64,000 nt of DNA from Elephas maximus indicus. Lineage: Eukaryota; Chordata; Mammalia; Proboscidea; Elephantidae. Location: positions 47,209,093-47,273,092 of the forward strand of contig NC_064821.1 in assembly GCF_024166365.1 (NCBI RefSeq), read 5' to 3'. Below, in pieces: positions 34,191 to 46,200 of this stretch (position 1 is its first letter; each line of letters begins with the position of its first letter). The translations under genes were made by a program, and so were the position numbers. The notes beneath the pieces were generated by a model. That model saw nothing but the letters and a program-made list of their open reading frames with translations, did no database searches and was not told where the DNA came from.

Positions 34191-34279
34191 TCACAGTTCA
34201 CAGTCTCCTTCTTCTTCTTCTGGAAATCGGCAGCTACAGCCATCTTCTTCCTGGGCAGTCTGTACTGGTTTTATAAATG
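34191..34279 (-). CDS. TNFRSF9: TNFRSF9 exon 8: cytoplasmic tail and stop codon
   Basis: The coding part is 89 nt after acceptor tttttag, ending with TGA at 34193-34191. It encodes the tail with [15 protein letters not shown] and an acidic run ending CEL, matching human apart from a few changes (A235 for T, GD for GG near the end). It lies 15.5 kb from exon 7, the gap being filled with LINE-1 DNA. Confidence 0.96.
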
Positions 34280-37200
34280 CTAAAAAAAAAAAAAAAATTA
34301 AAAGATACTTCTTTTTTATTGTCTGTGTTAACCATTTAACAATTATTTTCCACAAATCATTCTCAACCTGGATTTTAACAAGCCATCAACAGGATAGATA
34401 ATAGCAAGTACAAGTTTTTCTCAAGATTATTTAAGATTTGTCTCCTTTTACAAATACTTTTTATTGATTTCTTAAAGACTACTTTTTTTGTTTTCTAAAA
34501 GTGGCTAAAAAAAATCATGAGCGTGAATCACTACAGTATAAAAATATTAGCCATGTACCAAACATAACTGCAGGTTTGATTCCGCAGCACATAATTTAGT
34601 CTTCAGAGTTACTTAGATTGAACATTAGTAGTTCCTTTGGAATGAGATGCTTATGGCATCAAAATTTTAAAGCTATCCCCCACTACCTCCATCTATTAAT
34701 AAGAGCCGATTTATGTATTATGAAGGTATGCATTATCTTTCAGGTTCTCTTTTACCGGTTAGTGTGAACTATTTGTGTTACTGCTGAGCATTTTTCAGTC
34801 CTAAGCAGGTATTTCCTTAGAGTCTGACAAAGCAAAAGGCCCTACCCCAACTTTGCATGCTTGCTACTATAAAAAATAACCAAAAACCCAATAACCACAC
34901 TATTTCACCAGAGCTTATGAAAATCTGGCAGAGACTTTCAGAAATATCAATGAGATGTCTTTTTACTTTTGAAATAATATCAGTGGAGATCTACTTCCAG
35001 AAAGATGGAGTAGTCATGTTTTCCTCTATTCCTCCTGCTAAGTATAGCTAAAAATTATGAACATTATATATAAAACAAACAGAAGAGGACTCCAAAAAGT
35101 GGAGAGAAGAAGGCAGAACAACTAGGGGCCTCAGGATCCCCTCAGGTGAGTTCCTTGGGTTTCCTTTCTGCTTCATATATCTTAGGCTGAGAACTGTAGA
35201 AGCCAGCAACCTAGAAAGGCCAATGGGCACAGACAAAAAGAGCCCCAAGAAAAGCTTGCTATTTGTTGTACACTACCAGGAAAAGGGCAGAATAGCAAAA
35301 CAGAAAACTTTTAGACAATAACTGCTCTACTCCAGCCAAATACCACAGAAAAAATGGGAGCTTCACTCCCTAAGCCCACTGGCGAAAGTCAAGTGTAAAG
35401 TCTAGACTGTTATACTCACCAGGCTATAACAAGGCACACCTCCCCCTCCTCAGTGGGGTAGTATCAGAGGAGGTGTAGTAGAAAGCCTGGACTGTCACCA
35501 TCACTTGTCATTAATGAGGCCACCACACTTCACCTCCTTCAGTGTCAGTGGAGACCACCAGGGGAGTGGTAATAAGGTGCCCATCCCTATCCCAGCCAGA
35601 GTGGTATTGGAAGAGGCCTAGTGAGGAGCCCGAATGTCCACATACACTCAGTACTACCCAGGAGTCCCTTACTCTCCACCGCTAGGAAGTCTAGTGTAGA
35701 ACCTAGATTTCCACCCTCACCTGGCAGTAACAAGACAGCACCCTTATTCCTCTGCTGGAGCAGTGTCAGAGGAAGCCTGAGAAAATACAAGATTTACACC
35801 CAGTCTCATAACATAATATCCAAAGTGTCTAGGTTTTATTTAAAAAAATCACATGTTGAGGCGGGGCCAAGTAGCTGACTAGGTAGACGCTACCTTGGAT
35901 CCCTCTTGCAACAAAGACTCAGAAAAACAAGTGAATCGATCACATACATGACAATCTACGAACCCTGACCATCAAACACAGATCTAAAGAGTTGATCTGA
36001 GTGACAGAGACTGAGAATGAACAACCATGGGGAAGCAGCGACTGTTTTCGGAGCCTGAAGCCAGCGTCCCAGTCAGGAAACCTTGGTGCTGAGCTTTGGA
36101 CTGGGCGCAGGGGAGCTGAGCATGGCATCCTGAGATGGCGCAAACACGGGACGCGTCCCTACCCCCAGAAGTGACCTCAGGGGAAGCCCAGCCAGTGCAC
36201 GCAGACAGCGCAGTGACGTGGCTGACAGGAGAAGAAGTCATCGGGAGACAGCGACTGGTTTTGGAGCCGGGAGTGCGCCTTCCCAGCCAGGGAACCTTGG
36301 CGCTGGGCTTTGGATTGGGAGTGGAGGAACTAACCATGGCTTCTGAGACAGCGCAAGCATGGGACAGTCGACGCACCCCTCGGGAATCTCAGATAAAACA
36401 GTCATCCCAAGCAAGATAAGTAACTTTGTCTATATTCCGGGGTGCTACTCTCTCCTATTTATCTGAACCCTTGCTTCCCCTTCCCAGGCGGCTTCATTAA
36501 CATTGGAATTTCCTGAGCCAGAGACTGAACTGCGCTGCAGTTTTTCTTTTATTTATTTATTTAGGTCTTTTCCTAACCCATTCTCCTGGTCTGAGAGAAG
36601 CAGCTACAAAAAACCCAGGGACCAAAAATTCTTCCCTAATTGGACTAAAAACACAGAACCAGCTCCAGCCAAGCATATGTGATCCACAGTCTTGGGCTTT
36701 CATCCCTACAGGGAACAAGGTGGCTATTATAATGCAAAGGCATTTCTGATAGGGATCTGACTGTAATTGTTTTAGCGCATTACTGGAAAGACAAGTTTCC
36801 CAGGTCTGATATCTCTGAGTATTCAACAGACCCACAACAGGGAAGTGAGGGCTGAAGCTCCCCCCAGGCCACCTAGCCTCCTGCCTTAGGGGATCTAAGG
36901 AGGGTGACACCTACCAATCTGTAGAGGTACTTGCATTGGGGGCCTAAGGTACAGCTGCTAGAGCCCACCCACCAAGGTGCTTTAGGAATAGAGACACACC
37001 TACCTCACTGGCACTTGGGGGAAGCCTGTCAGCATCCTGTCCCCCCTGGAGTGTGAACCCCTGCTGCTACTAGAATCTGGTGCACACAACTATCACCACT
37101 ACTTCTCTAGGTGGATAGGTGACAGTCTGCACCACACACTTGATGACCCAAAATCAGATTCTACTCAAGAATAGTGAATGGACTCAGGCGTATATATCTG

Positions 37201-40200
37201 GTAACAGCCCAAACCAGCTGATAATAGGACATAAGTGAGTCAAGGGCTACAACAATCAAGACAGTGCAATCTAGTAGCCCATCTATGTATACTGAAAGAA
37301 AACAAAACAAGATAAGACTCAGTGAGCAAATATAGAATAAATCACTACAATATCTTAGTGATGGCTCAGAGACAGCAGTCAGTATCAAACCATATAAAGA
37401 AGCAGATCATGATTGCTTCTACAACTCCCCAAACTAAAGAATCAAAATCTTTCCCAAATGAAGATACAATCCTGGAATTGCCAGATACAGAATATAAAAA
37501 ACTAATTTACAGAATGCTTCAAGACATCAGGGATGACCTCAGAAATGAAATAAGGCAATCTACAGAAAAAGCCAAGGAACACACTGATAAAGCAGTTGAA
37601 GAACTCAAAAAGATTATTCAAGAACATAGTGGAAAAATTAATAAGTTGCAAGAATCCATAGAGAGACAGCATTCAGAAATCCAAAAGATTAACAATAAAA
37701 TTACAGAATTAGACAATGCAATAGGAAGTCAGAGGAGCAGACTCGAGCAATTGGAATGCAGAGTGGGAGATCTGGAGGACCAGGGAATTGATACCAATAT
37801 AGCTGAAAAAAAAATCAGATAAAAGAATCAAAAAAAATGAAGAAACCCTAAGAATCATGTGGGACTCTATCAAGAAGAATAACTTGTGTGTGATTGGAGT
37901 CCCAGAACAGGGAGGCATAACAGAAAACACAGAGAGAATAGTTGAAGATCTGTTGGCAGAAAACTTCCCTGACATCATGAAAGACGAAAGGATATCTATC
38001 CAAGATGCTCACCAAACCCCATTTAAGATTGATCCAAAAAGAAAATCACCAAGACATATTATCATCAAACTTACCAAAACCAAAGATAAAGAGAAAATTT
38101 AATCAATAAGAATAAGTTCAGACTACTCAGCAGAAACCATGGAGGCAAGAAGGCAATGGGATGACATATACAGAGCACTGAAGGAGAAAAACTGCCAGCC
38201 AAGGATCATATATCCAGCAAAACTCTCTCTGAAATATGAAGGCGAAATTAAGACATTTACAGATAAACACAAGCTTAGAGACTTTGCAAAAACCAAACCA
38301 AAGCTGCAAGAAATACTAAAGGAAATTGTTTGGTCAGAAAACCAATAATATCAGATACCAGCACAACACAAGGTCACAGAACAGAGCATCCTGATATCAA
38401 CTCAAATAGGGAAATCACAAAAACAAATTAAGATTAATTTTAAAAAGAAAAAAATGCTCAAAACAGGGAATCATTGAAGTCAATATGTAAAAGATCACAA
38501 TAATCAAAAAGAGGGACTAAATACAGGTGGCATAGAACTGCCATATGGAGAGGGATACAAGGCGATATACGACAATACAAGTTAGGTTTTTACTTAGAAA
38601 AATAGGGGTAAATATTAAGGTAACCACAAAGAGGTAAAACAACTCCATAACTCAAAATAAAAACCAAGACAAACATAACGACTCAGCAAACATAAAGTCA
38701 AATACTATGAAAATGAGGAACACACAATTTACAAAGAAAAACGTCTCAGCACAAAAAAGTAAGTGGAAAAATGAAATGGTCAACAACACACATAAAAAGG
38801 CATCAAAATGACAGCACTAAACACGTACTTATCTATAATTATGCTGAAAGTATATGGACTAAACGCACCAATAAAGAGACAGAGTCTCAGACTAGATAAA
38901 GAAACACGATCCGTCTATATGCTGCCTACAAGAGACACACCTTAGACTTAGAGACACAAACAAACTAAAACTCAAAGGATGGAAAAAAGTATATCAAGCA
39001 AACAATAAGCAAAAAAGAAGAGGAGTAGCAATATTAATTTCTGACAAAATAGACTTTAAAGTTAAATCCACCACAAAGGATAAAGAAGGACACTACATAA
39101 TGATTAAAGGGACAATTGACCAGGAAGATATAACCATATTAAATATTTATGCACCCAATGACAGGGCTGCAAGATACATAAAACAAACTTTAACAGAACT
39201 GAAAAGTGAGATAGACACCTCCACAGTTATGGTAGGAGACTTCAATACACCACTCTCGGAGAAGGACAGGACATCCAGTAAGAAGCTCAATAGAGACACG
39301 GAAGACCTAATTGCTACAACCAACCAACTTGACCTCTTTGACTTATACAGAACACTCCACCCAACTGCTGCAAAGTATACTTTTTTTTCTAGTGCACATG
39401 GAACATTCTCTAGAATAGACCACATATTAGGTCATAAAACAAACCTTTGCAGAATCCAAAACATCGAAATATTACAAAGCATCTTCTCAGACCACAAGGC
39501 AATAAAAGTGGAAATCAATAACAGAAAAATTAGGGAAAAGAAATCAAATACTTGGAAACTGAACAATACCCTCCTGAAAAAAGACTGGGTTATAGAAGAC
39601 ATTAAGGAGGGAAAAAAGAAATTCATAGAATGCAATGCGAATGAAAATATTTCCTATCAAAACCTCTGGGACACAGCAAAAGCAGGGCTCAGAGGTCAAT
39701 TTATATCGATAAATGCACACATACAAAAAGAAGAAAGAGCCAAAATCAGAGAACTGTCCCTACAACTTGAACAAATAGAAAGTGAGCAACAAAAGAATCC
39801 ATCAGGCACCAGAAGAAAATAAATAATAAAAATTAGAGCTGAACTAAATGAATTAGAGAACAGAAAAACAATTGAAATAATTAACAAAGCCAAAAGCTGG
39901 TTCTTTGAAAAAATTAACAAAATTGATAAACCATTGGCCAGACTGACTAAAGAAATACAGGAAAGGAAACAAATAACCCAAATAAGAAACGAGATGGGCC
40001 ACATCACAACAAATCCAACTGAAATTAAAAGAATCATATCAGATTATTACAAAAAATTGTACTCTAACAAATTTGAAAACCTAGAAGAAATGGATGAATT
40101 CCTAGAAAAACACTACCTACCTAAACTAACACAATCAGAAGTAGAACAACTAAATAGACCCATAACAAAAAAAGAGATTGAAACGGTAATCAGAAAACTC

Positions 40201-43200
40201 CCAACAAAAAAAAGCCCTGGCCTGAACGGCTTCACTGCAGCATTGTACCAAACTTTCAGAGAAGAGTTAACACCACTACTACTAAAGGTATTTCAAAGCA
40301 TAGAAAATGACAGAATACTGCCTAACTTGTTCTATGAAGCCACCATATCCCTGATACCAAAACCAGGTAAAGATATCACAAAAAAAGAAAATTGCAGACA
40401 TATATCCCTCATGAACATAGATGCAAAAATCCTCAACAAAATTCTAGCCAATAGAATTCAACAACATATCAAAAAAAATAACCCACCACGACCAAGTGGG
40501 ATTTATACCAGGTGTGCAAGGCTTTTTTCTCTTTTTTCTATGCAAGGCTGGTTTAATATTAGAAAAACCATTAATGTAATCCACCATATAAATAAAACAA
40601 AAGACAAAAACCACATGATCTTATCAATTGATGCAGAAAAGGCATTTGACAAAGTCCAACACCCATTTACGATAAAAACTCTCACCAAAATAGGAATTGA
40701 AGGAAAATTCCTCAACATAATAAAGGGCATCTACACAAAGCCAACAGCCAACATCACTGTAAATGGAGAGAGCCTGAAAGCATTTCCCTTGAGAACGGGA
40801 ACCAGACAAGGATGCCCTTTATCACCACTCTTATTCAACATTGTGCTAGAGGTCCTAGCCAGAGCAATTAGGCTAGACAAAGAAATAAAGGGCATCTGGA
40901 CTGGCAAGGAGGAAGTAAAATTATCTCTATTTGCAGATGACATGATCTTATACACAGAAAACCCTAAGGAATCCTCCAGAAAACTACTGAAACTAATAGA
41001 AGAGTTTGGCAGAGTCTCAGGTTATAAGATAAACATACAAAAATCACTTGGATTCCTCTATATCAACAAAAAGAACATCAAAGAGGAGATCACCAAATCA
41101 ATCACCATTCACAGTAGCCCCAAGAAGATAAAATACTTAGGAATAAATCTTACCAAAGATGTAAAAGACCTATATAAAGAAAACTACAAGACACTACTGC
41201 AAGAAACTAAAAAGGACCTACTTAAGTGGAAAAATATACCTTGCTCATGGATAGGAAGACTTAACATAGTAAAAATGTCTATTCTACCAAAAGCCATCTA
41301 TACATACAATGCACTTCCGATCCAAATTCCAATGTCATTTTTTAATGTGATGGAGAAACAAATCACCAACTTCATGTGGAAGGGAAAGAAGCCTCGTATA
41401 AGTAAAGCATCACTGAAAAAGAAGAAGAAGGTGGGAGGCCTCACTCTACCTGATTTTAGAACCTATTATACAGCCACAGTAGTCAAAACAGCCTGGTACT
41501 GGTACAACAACAGGCACATAGACCAATGGAACAGAATTGAGAACCCAGATATAAATCCATCCACATATGAGCAGCTGATATTTGACAAAGGCCCAGTGTC
41601 AGTTAATTGGGGAAAAGATAGTCTTTTTAACAAATGGTGCTGGCATAACTGGATATCCATTTGCAAAAAAAGAAGCAGGACCCATACCACACCATGCACA
41701 AAAACTAACTCCAAGTGGATCAAAGACCTAAACATAAAGACTAAAACGATAAAGATCATGGAAGAAAAAATAGGGACAACCTTAGAAGCCCTAATACAAA
41801 GCATAAACAGAATACAAAACATTACCAGAAATGATGAAGAGAAACCAGATAACTGGGAGCTCCTAAAAATCAAACACCTATGCTCATCTAAAGACTTCAC
41901 CAAAAGAGTAAAAAGACCACCTACAGACTGGGAAAGAATTTTCAGCTATGACATCTCCGACCAGCGCCTGATCTCTAAAATCTATATGATTCTGTTAAAA
42001 CTCAACCACAAAAAGACAAACAACCCAATCAAGAAGTGGGCAAAGGATAAGAACATGCACTTCACTAAAGAAGATATTCAGGCAGCTAACAGATACATGA
42101 GAAAATGTTCTTGATCATTAGCCATTAGAGAAATGCAAATTAAAACTATGATGAGATTCCATCTCACTCCAACAAGGCTGGCATTAATCCAAAAAACACA
42201 AAATAATAAATGTTGGAGAGGCTGTGGAGAGATTGGAACTCTTATACGCTGCTGGTGGGAATGTAAAATGGTACAACCACTTTGGAAATCTATCCGGCGT
42301 TTTCTTAAAAAGTTAGAAATAGGACTACCATACAACCCAGAAATCCCACTCCTCGGAATATACCCTAGAGAAATAAGAGCCTTCACACGAACAGATATAT
42401 GCACACCCATGTTTATTGCAGCACTGTTTACTGTAGCAAAAAGCTGGAAGCAACCAAGGTGTCCATCAATGGATGAATGGGTAAATAAATTGTGGTATAT
42501 TCACACAATGGAATACTATGCATCGATAAAGAACAGTGACGAATCTGTGAAACATTTCATAACATGGAGGAACCTGGAAGGCATTATGCTGAGTGAAATT
42601 AGTCAGATGCAAAAGGACAAATATTGTATAAGACCACTATTATAAGATCTTGAGAAATAGTATAAACTGAGAAGAACACATACTTTTGTGGTTACGAGGG
42701 GGGAGGGAGGGAGGGTGGGAGAGGGTTATTTACTGATTAGTTAGTACATAAGAACTACTTTAGGTGAAGGGAAGGACAATACTCAATACAGGGAAGGTCA
42801 GCTCAACTGGACTGAACCAAAAGCAAAGACGTTTCCAGGATAAACTGAATGCTTCAAAGGTCAGCAGAGCAAGGGTGGGGGTTTGGGGACTATGGCTTAA
42901 GGGGACTTCTAAGTCAATTGGCAAAATAATTCTATTATGAAAACTTTCTGCATCCCACTTTGAAATGTGGCGTCTGGGGTCTTAAATGCTAACAAGCGGC
43001 CATCTAAGATGCATCAATTGGTCTCAACCCACCTGGATCAAAGGAGAATGAAGAACACCAAGGTCACACGATAACTATGAGCCCAAGAGACAGAAAGGGC
43101 CACATGAACCAGAGACTTACATCCTCCTGAGACCAGAAGAATTAGATGGTGCCTGCCCACAACCGATGACTGCCCTAACAGGGAGCACAACAGAGAACCC

Positions 43201-46200
43201 CTGAGGGAGCAGGAGATCAGTGGGATGCAGACTCCAAATTCTCATAAAAAGACCAGACTTAATGGTCTGACTGAGACTAGAGGAATCCCTGTGGTCATGG
43301 TCCCCAAATCTTCTGTTGGCCCAGAACAGGAACCACTCCTGAAGACAACTCATCAGACATGGAAGGGACTGGACAATGGGTAGGAGAGAGATGCTGATGA
43401 AGGGTGAGCTACGTGTATCAGATGGACACTTGAGACTGTGTTGGCATCTCCTGTCTAGAGGGGAGATAGGAGGGTAGAGAGGGTTAGAAACTGGCAAAAT
43501 TGTCACGAAAGAAGAGACTGGAAGGGCTGACTCATTAGGGGGAGAATAAGTGGGAGTATGGAGTAAGGTGTATATAAGCTTATATGTGACAGACTGACTT
43601 GATTTGTAAACGTTCACTTAAAGCTCAATAAAAATTATTTAAAAAAAAATCACGTGTTATATCAAGAACTGGAAGACCTCAATTTGAATGAGAAAAGACA
43701 ATCAGCAGATGCTAGCACCTAGATGACACAGATGTTATAATTATCTGGAAAGGATTTTAAAGCATCTGTGATAAAAATGCTTCAACAAGCAACTAGGAAC
43801 ACATGTGGAAAAAAAGGAAAAGAAAGTCTCTGAAAGAAACAGGAGATATAAAGAAGAACCAAATGGAAATTTTAGAACTGAAAATTAAAATAATCAAATA
43901 ATTTTAAATCAATGAATGGGCTCAACAGCAGAATGGGAAAGAAGGAAGAATTGTTACCTAATCTGAATATCAGAGAAAAAAGAATGAAGGAAAAAAAAAG
44001 AAAAAAAGAATGAACGAAGCCTCAGAGACATACGGGACTATAACAAAAGATCTAATATTTGTGTCATTGGAGTCCCAGAAGAAGAGGAAAAATAGGGTAG
44101 GGGTGAAAAAGTATTTGAAGACATAATGCCCAAAATTTTCTCAAATTTGGAAAAAATGAAAAAGGCATAAGATTCAACAAACTGAGGAAACTCCAGACAA
44201 GGTAAACTCAAAGAAATCCACAGCAAGACACATCATAGTCAAACTTCTGAAAACAAAAAATGAAGAAAAAAATCTTGAAAGTGGGACAGAGCAAAAACAC
44301 CTTACTTATGGGGGAAAAATAGTTCAAATGACAGTGGGTGTCTGATCAGAAACCATGGAGGCCAGAAGGAAATGGCACAACATTTTTCAAGTGCTGAAAG
44401 AAAAGAACTGTCAACTTAGAATTCTATATCCAGGGAAAATATCTTTGAGAAATGAATCAGGACATTCTCAATGAAGGAAAATTAAGAGAATCTGCCACCA
44501 GCAGACCCACACTACAAGAATGTTAAAGGAAATTCTCTAAACAGAAAGAAAATGATAATAGAAGGAGCCTTATACATCAGGAAGGAAGAACAATGAAAAG
44601 AACAAACATACAGACAAAACCAATAGAATTCTCTCCTCTTGAGTTTTCTAAATTGTGTTTTATTATTGAAACAAAAATGATAACACTGCCTAACATGGAT
44701 CTCAATGTATGTAGAAGAAATATTTAAAAGTATATTACAAGTTGGAAGAGGTTAAAAGGCTGTAAAGAGAGGTGAGGTTTCTATACTTCATTAAATTGGT
44801 AAAACGTTGACAGTAGTACACTGTGATAAGTTATATATAATGTAATACCTGCAGCAATGACTAAAAGAACTATACAAAGAGATACACATAAAAAAACTAC
44901 AGATAAATCAAGATGGAATCCTAAAAATTGTTCAAGTTACTCATAGGAAGCCAGGAAAAACCAAAACAAACAAAAAAACAGAGAGAATAAACAGAAAAGA
45001 AATGGCAGACTTAAGCCCTAAAATGGCAAAAATTACATTAAATATAAATGGTATAAATACATTGACTAAAAGACAGAGATTAGTGGTGTGAATTTTTAAA
45101 AAGTTGCGCAGCTGTATGTTGTGTACAAAGAAACTCGATTCAAATATAACTACTTTCAAGTATGTTGAAAATAAAAGGCTGGAAAAAGGTATGTCACATA
45201 AACATGAATGAAAAGAAAGTAGAAATGACTATATTAATACTAGGTAAAGTAGACTTTAGAGCAAAGAAAATTACCAGACATGGAGGGACTTATATAATTA
45301 TAAAAGGGTCAATTCACCAAGAAGGCATAGCAATCATAAATGTGTATACACAAATAATAGAGCCACAAAACATGTGAAGCAAAAACTGATAAAACTGAAA
45401 GATAGACAAATCTACAGTTGTATTTAGAGATTTCAACATTCCTATCCCACAGTTGATAGGCCAACCAGACAGAAAATGAGCAAGGATATAGAAGAACTCA
45501 ACAACATCATCAACCAACTAGAACTAATCAATATTTGTACAACACTCCACCCAGCAACAGCAGAATGCACACTCCTCTCAAGCACCCACAGGACATATAC
45601 AAAGATAAACCATATCCTAGACCATAAAAACAAAAACAAACAAATTTAAAAAGAACTGAAATCATACAGAGTGTATTCTCTGGATAGAATGAAATTAAAC
45701 TAGAAATCAATAACAGAAAGAAAACAGGAAAATCTCCAAACACTTGGAAACCACACACTTAAAAATGATCCATGGATTAAAGAAAGTCTCAAGGGAAATT
45801 AAAATTTAAAAATTGAACTGAATAAAATTTTTTTTTAAATCAAAATTTGGAGAATGTAGCTAATGCAGTGCTGAGGAGGAAACCTATAATATTAAATGCT
45901 TACATTAGGATAGAGGAAAAGTCTCAAAACAATATTCTAAACTTTTACCTCAGTAGAAAAATAAAGGCAAAATAAACCAAAAGGAAGGAAATAATAAAGA
46001 TAAAAGCAGAAACCAATGGAATTGAAAACATAAAACGATAAAGAAAATCAATGAAATAAAAATGATAAGCTAGACTGTCCCAAAACTAAAAATTTTTTCT
46101 ATGTGGAAGACCCTGTTAAGAGGGTGAACTTGTCCCTGGGTGGCAAAAGTGATTAAGTGCTCAACTGCTAGCCAAAAGATTGGCAGTTCAAACACACCCA

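Larger units (their letters stand above)
35858..43642 (+). mobile_element. Full-length but inactive LINE-1 with target-site duplication
   Basis: A complete L1 of about 7.8 kb. It has a GC-rich 5' end (GAGGCGGGGCCAAG), a 5' UTR to about 37360, broken ORF1, broken ORF2, a 3' UTR with a G-rich purine tract near 42700, AATAAA at 43627-43632 and a short A tail. Flanks carry a duplication of the target: aaaaaaatcacatgtt (35842-35857) and aaaaaaatcacgtgtt (about 43642-43657), one difference being a CpG-to-CpA change. The A-rich target fits an L1 endonuclease TTTT/AA nick. The target is an older L1 that continues on both sides. The element is antisense to TNFRSF9, inside intron 7. Confidence 0.93.

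Noticed and set aside
35984..36419. Open frames of 94-130 codons on both strands
   Set aside because: They lie in the GC-rich 5' UTR of the full-length L1.
37322..42645. Treating the L1 as a potentially active element
   Set aside because: ORF1 is frameshifted with a stop; ORF2 has a frameshift, two stops and a scrambled RT stretch.
39147..43617. Many minus-strand open frames across the L1
   Set aside because: Shadows of L1 ORF2 and its 3' UTR.
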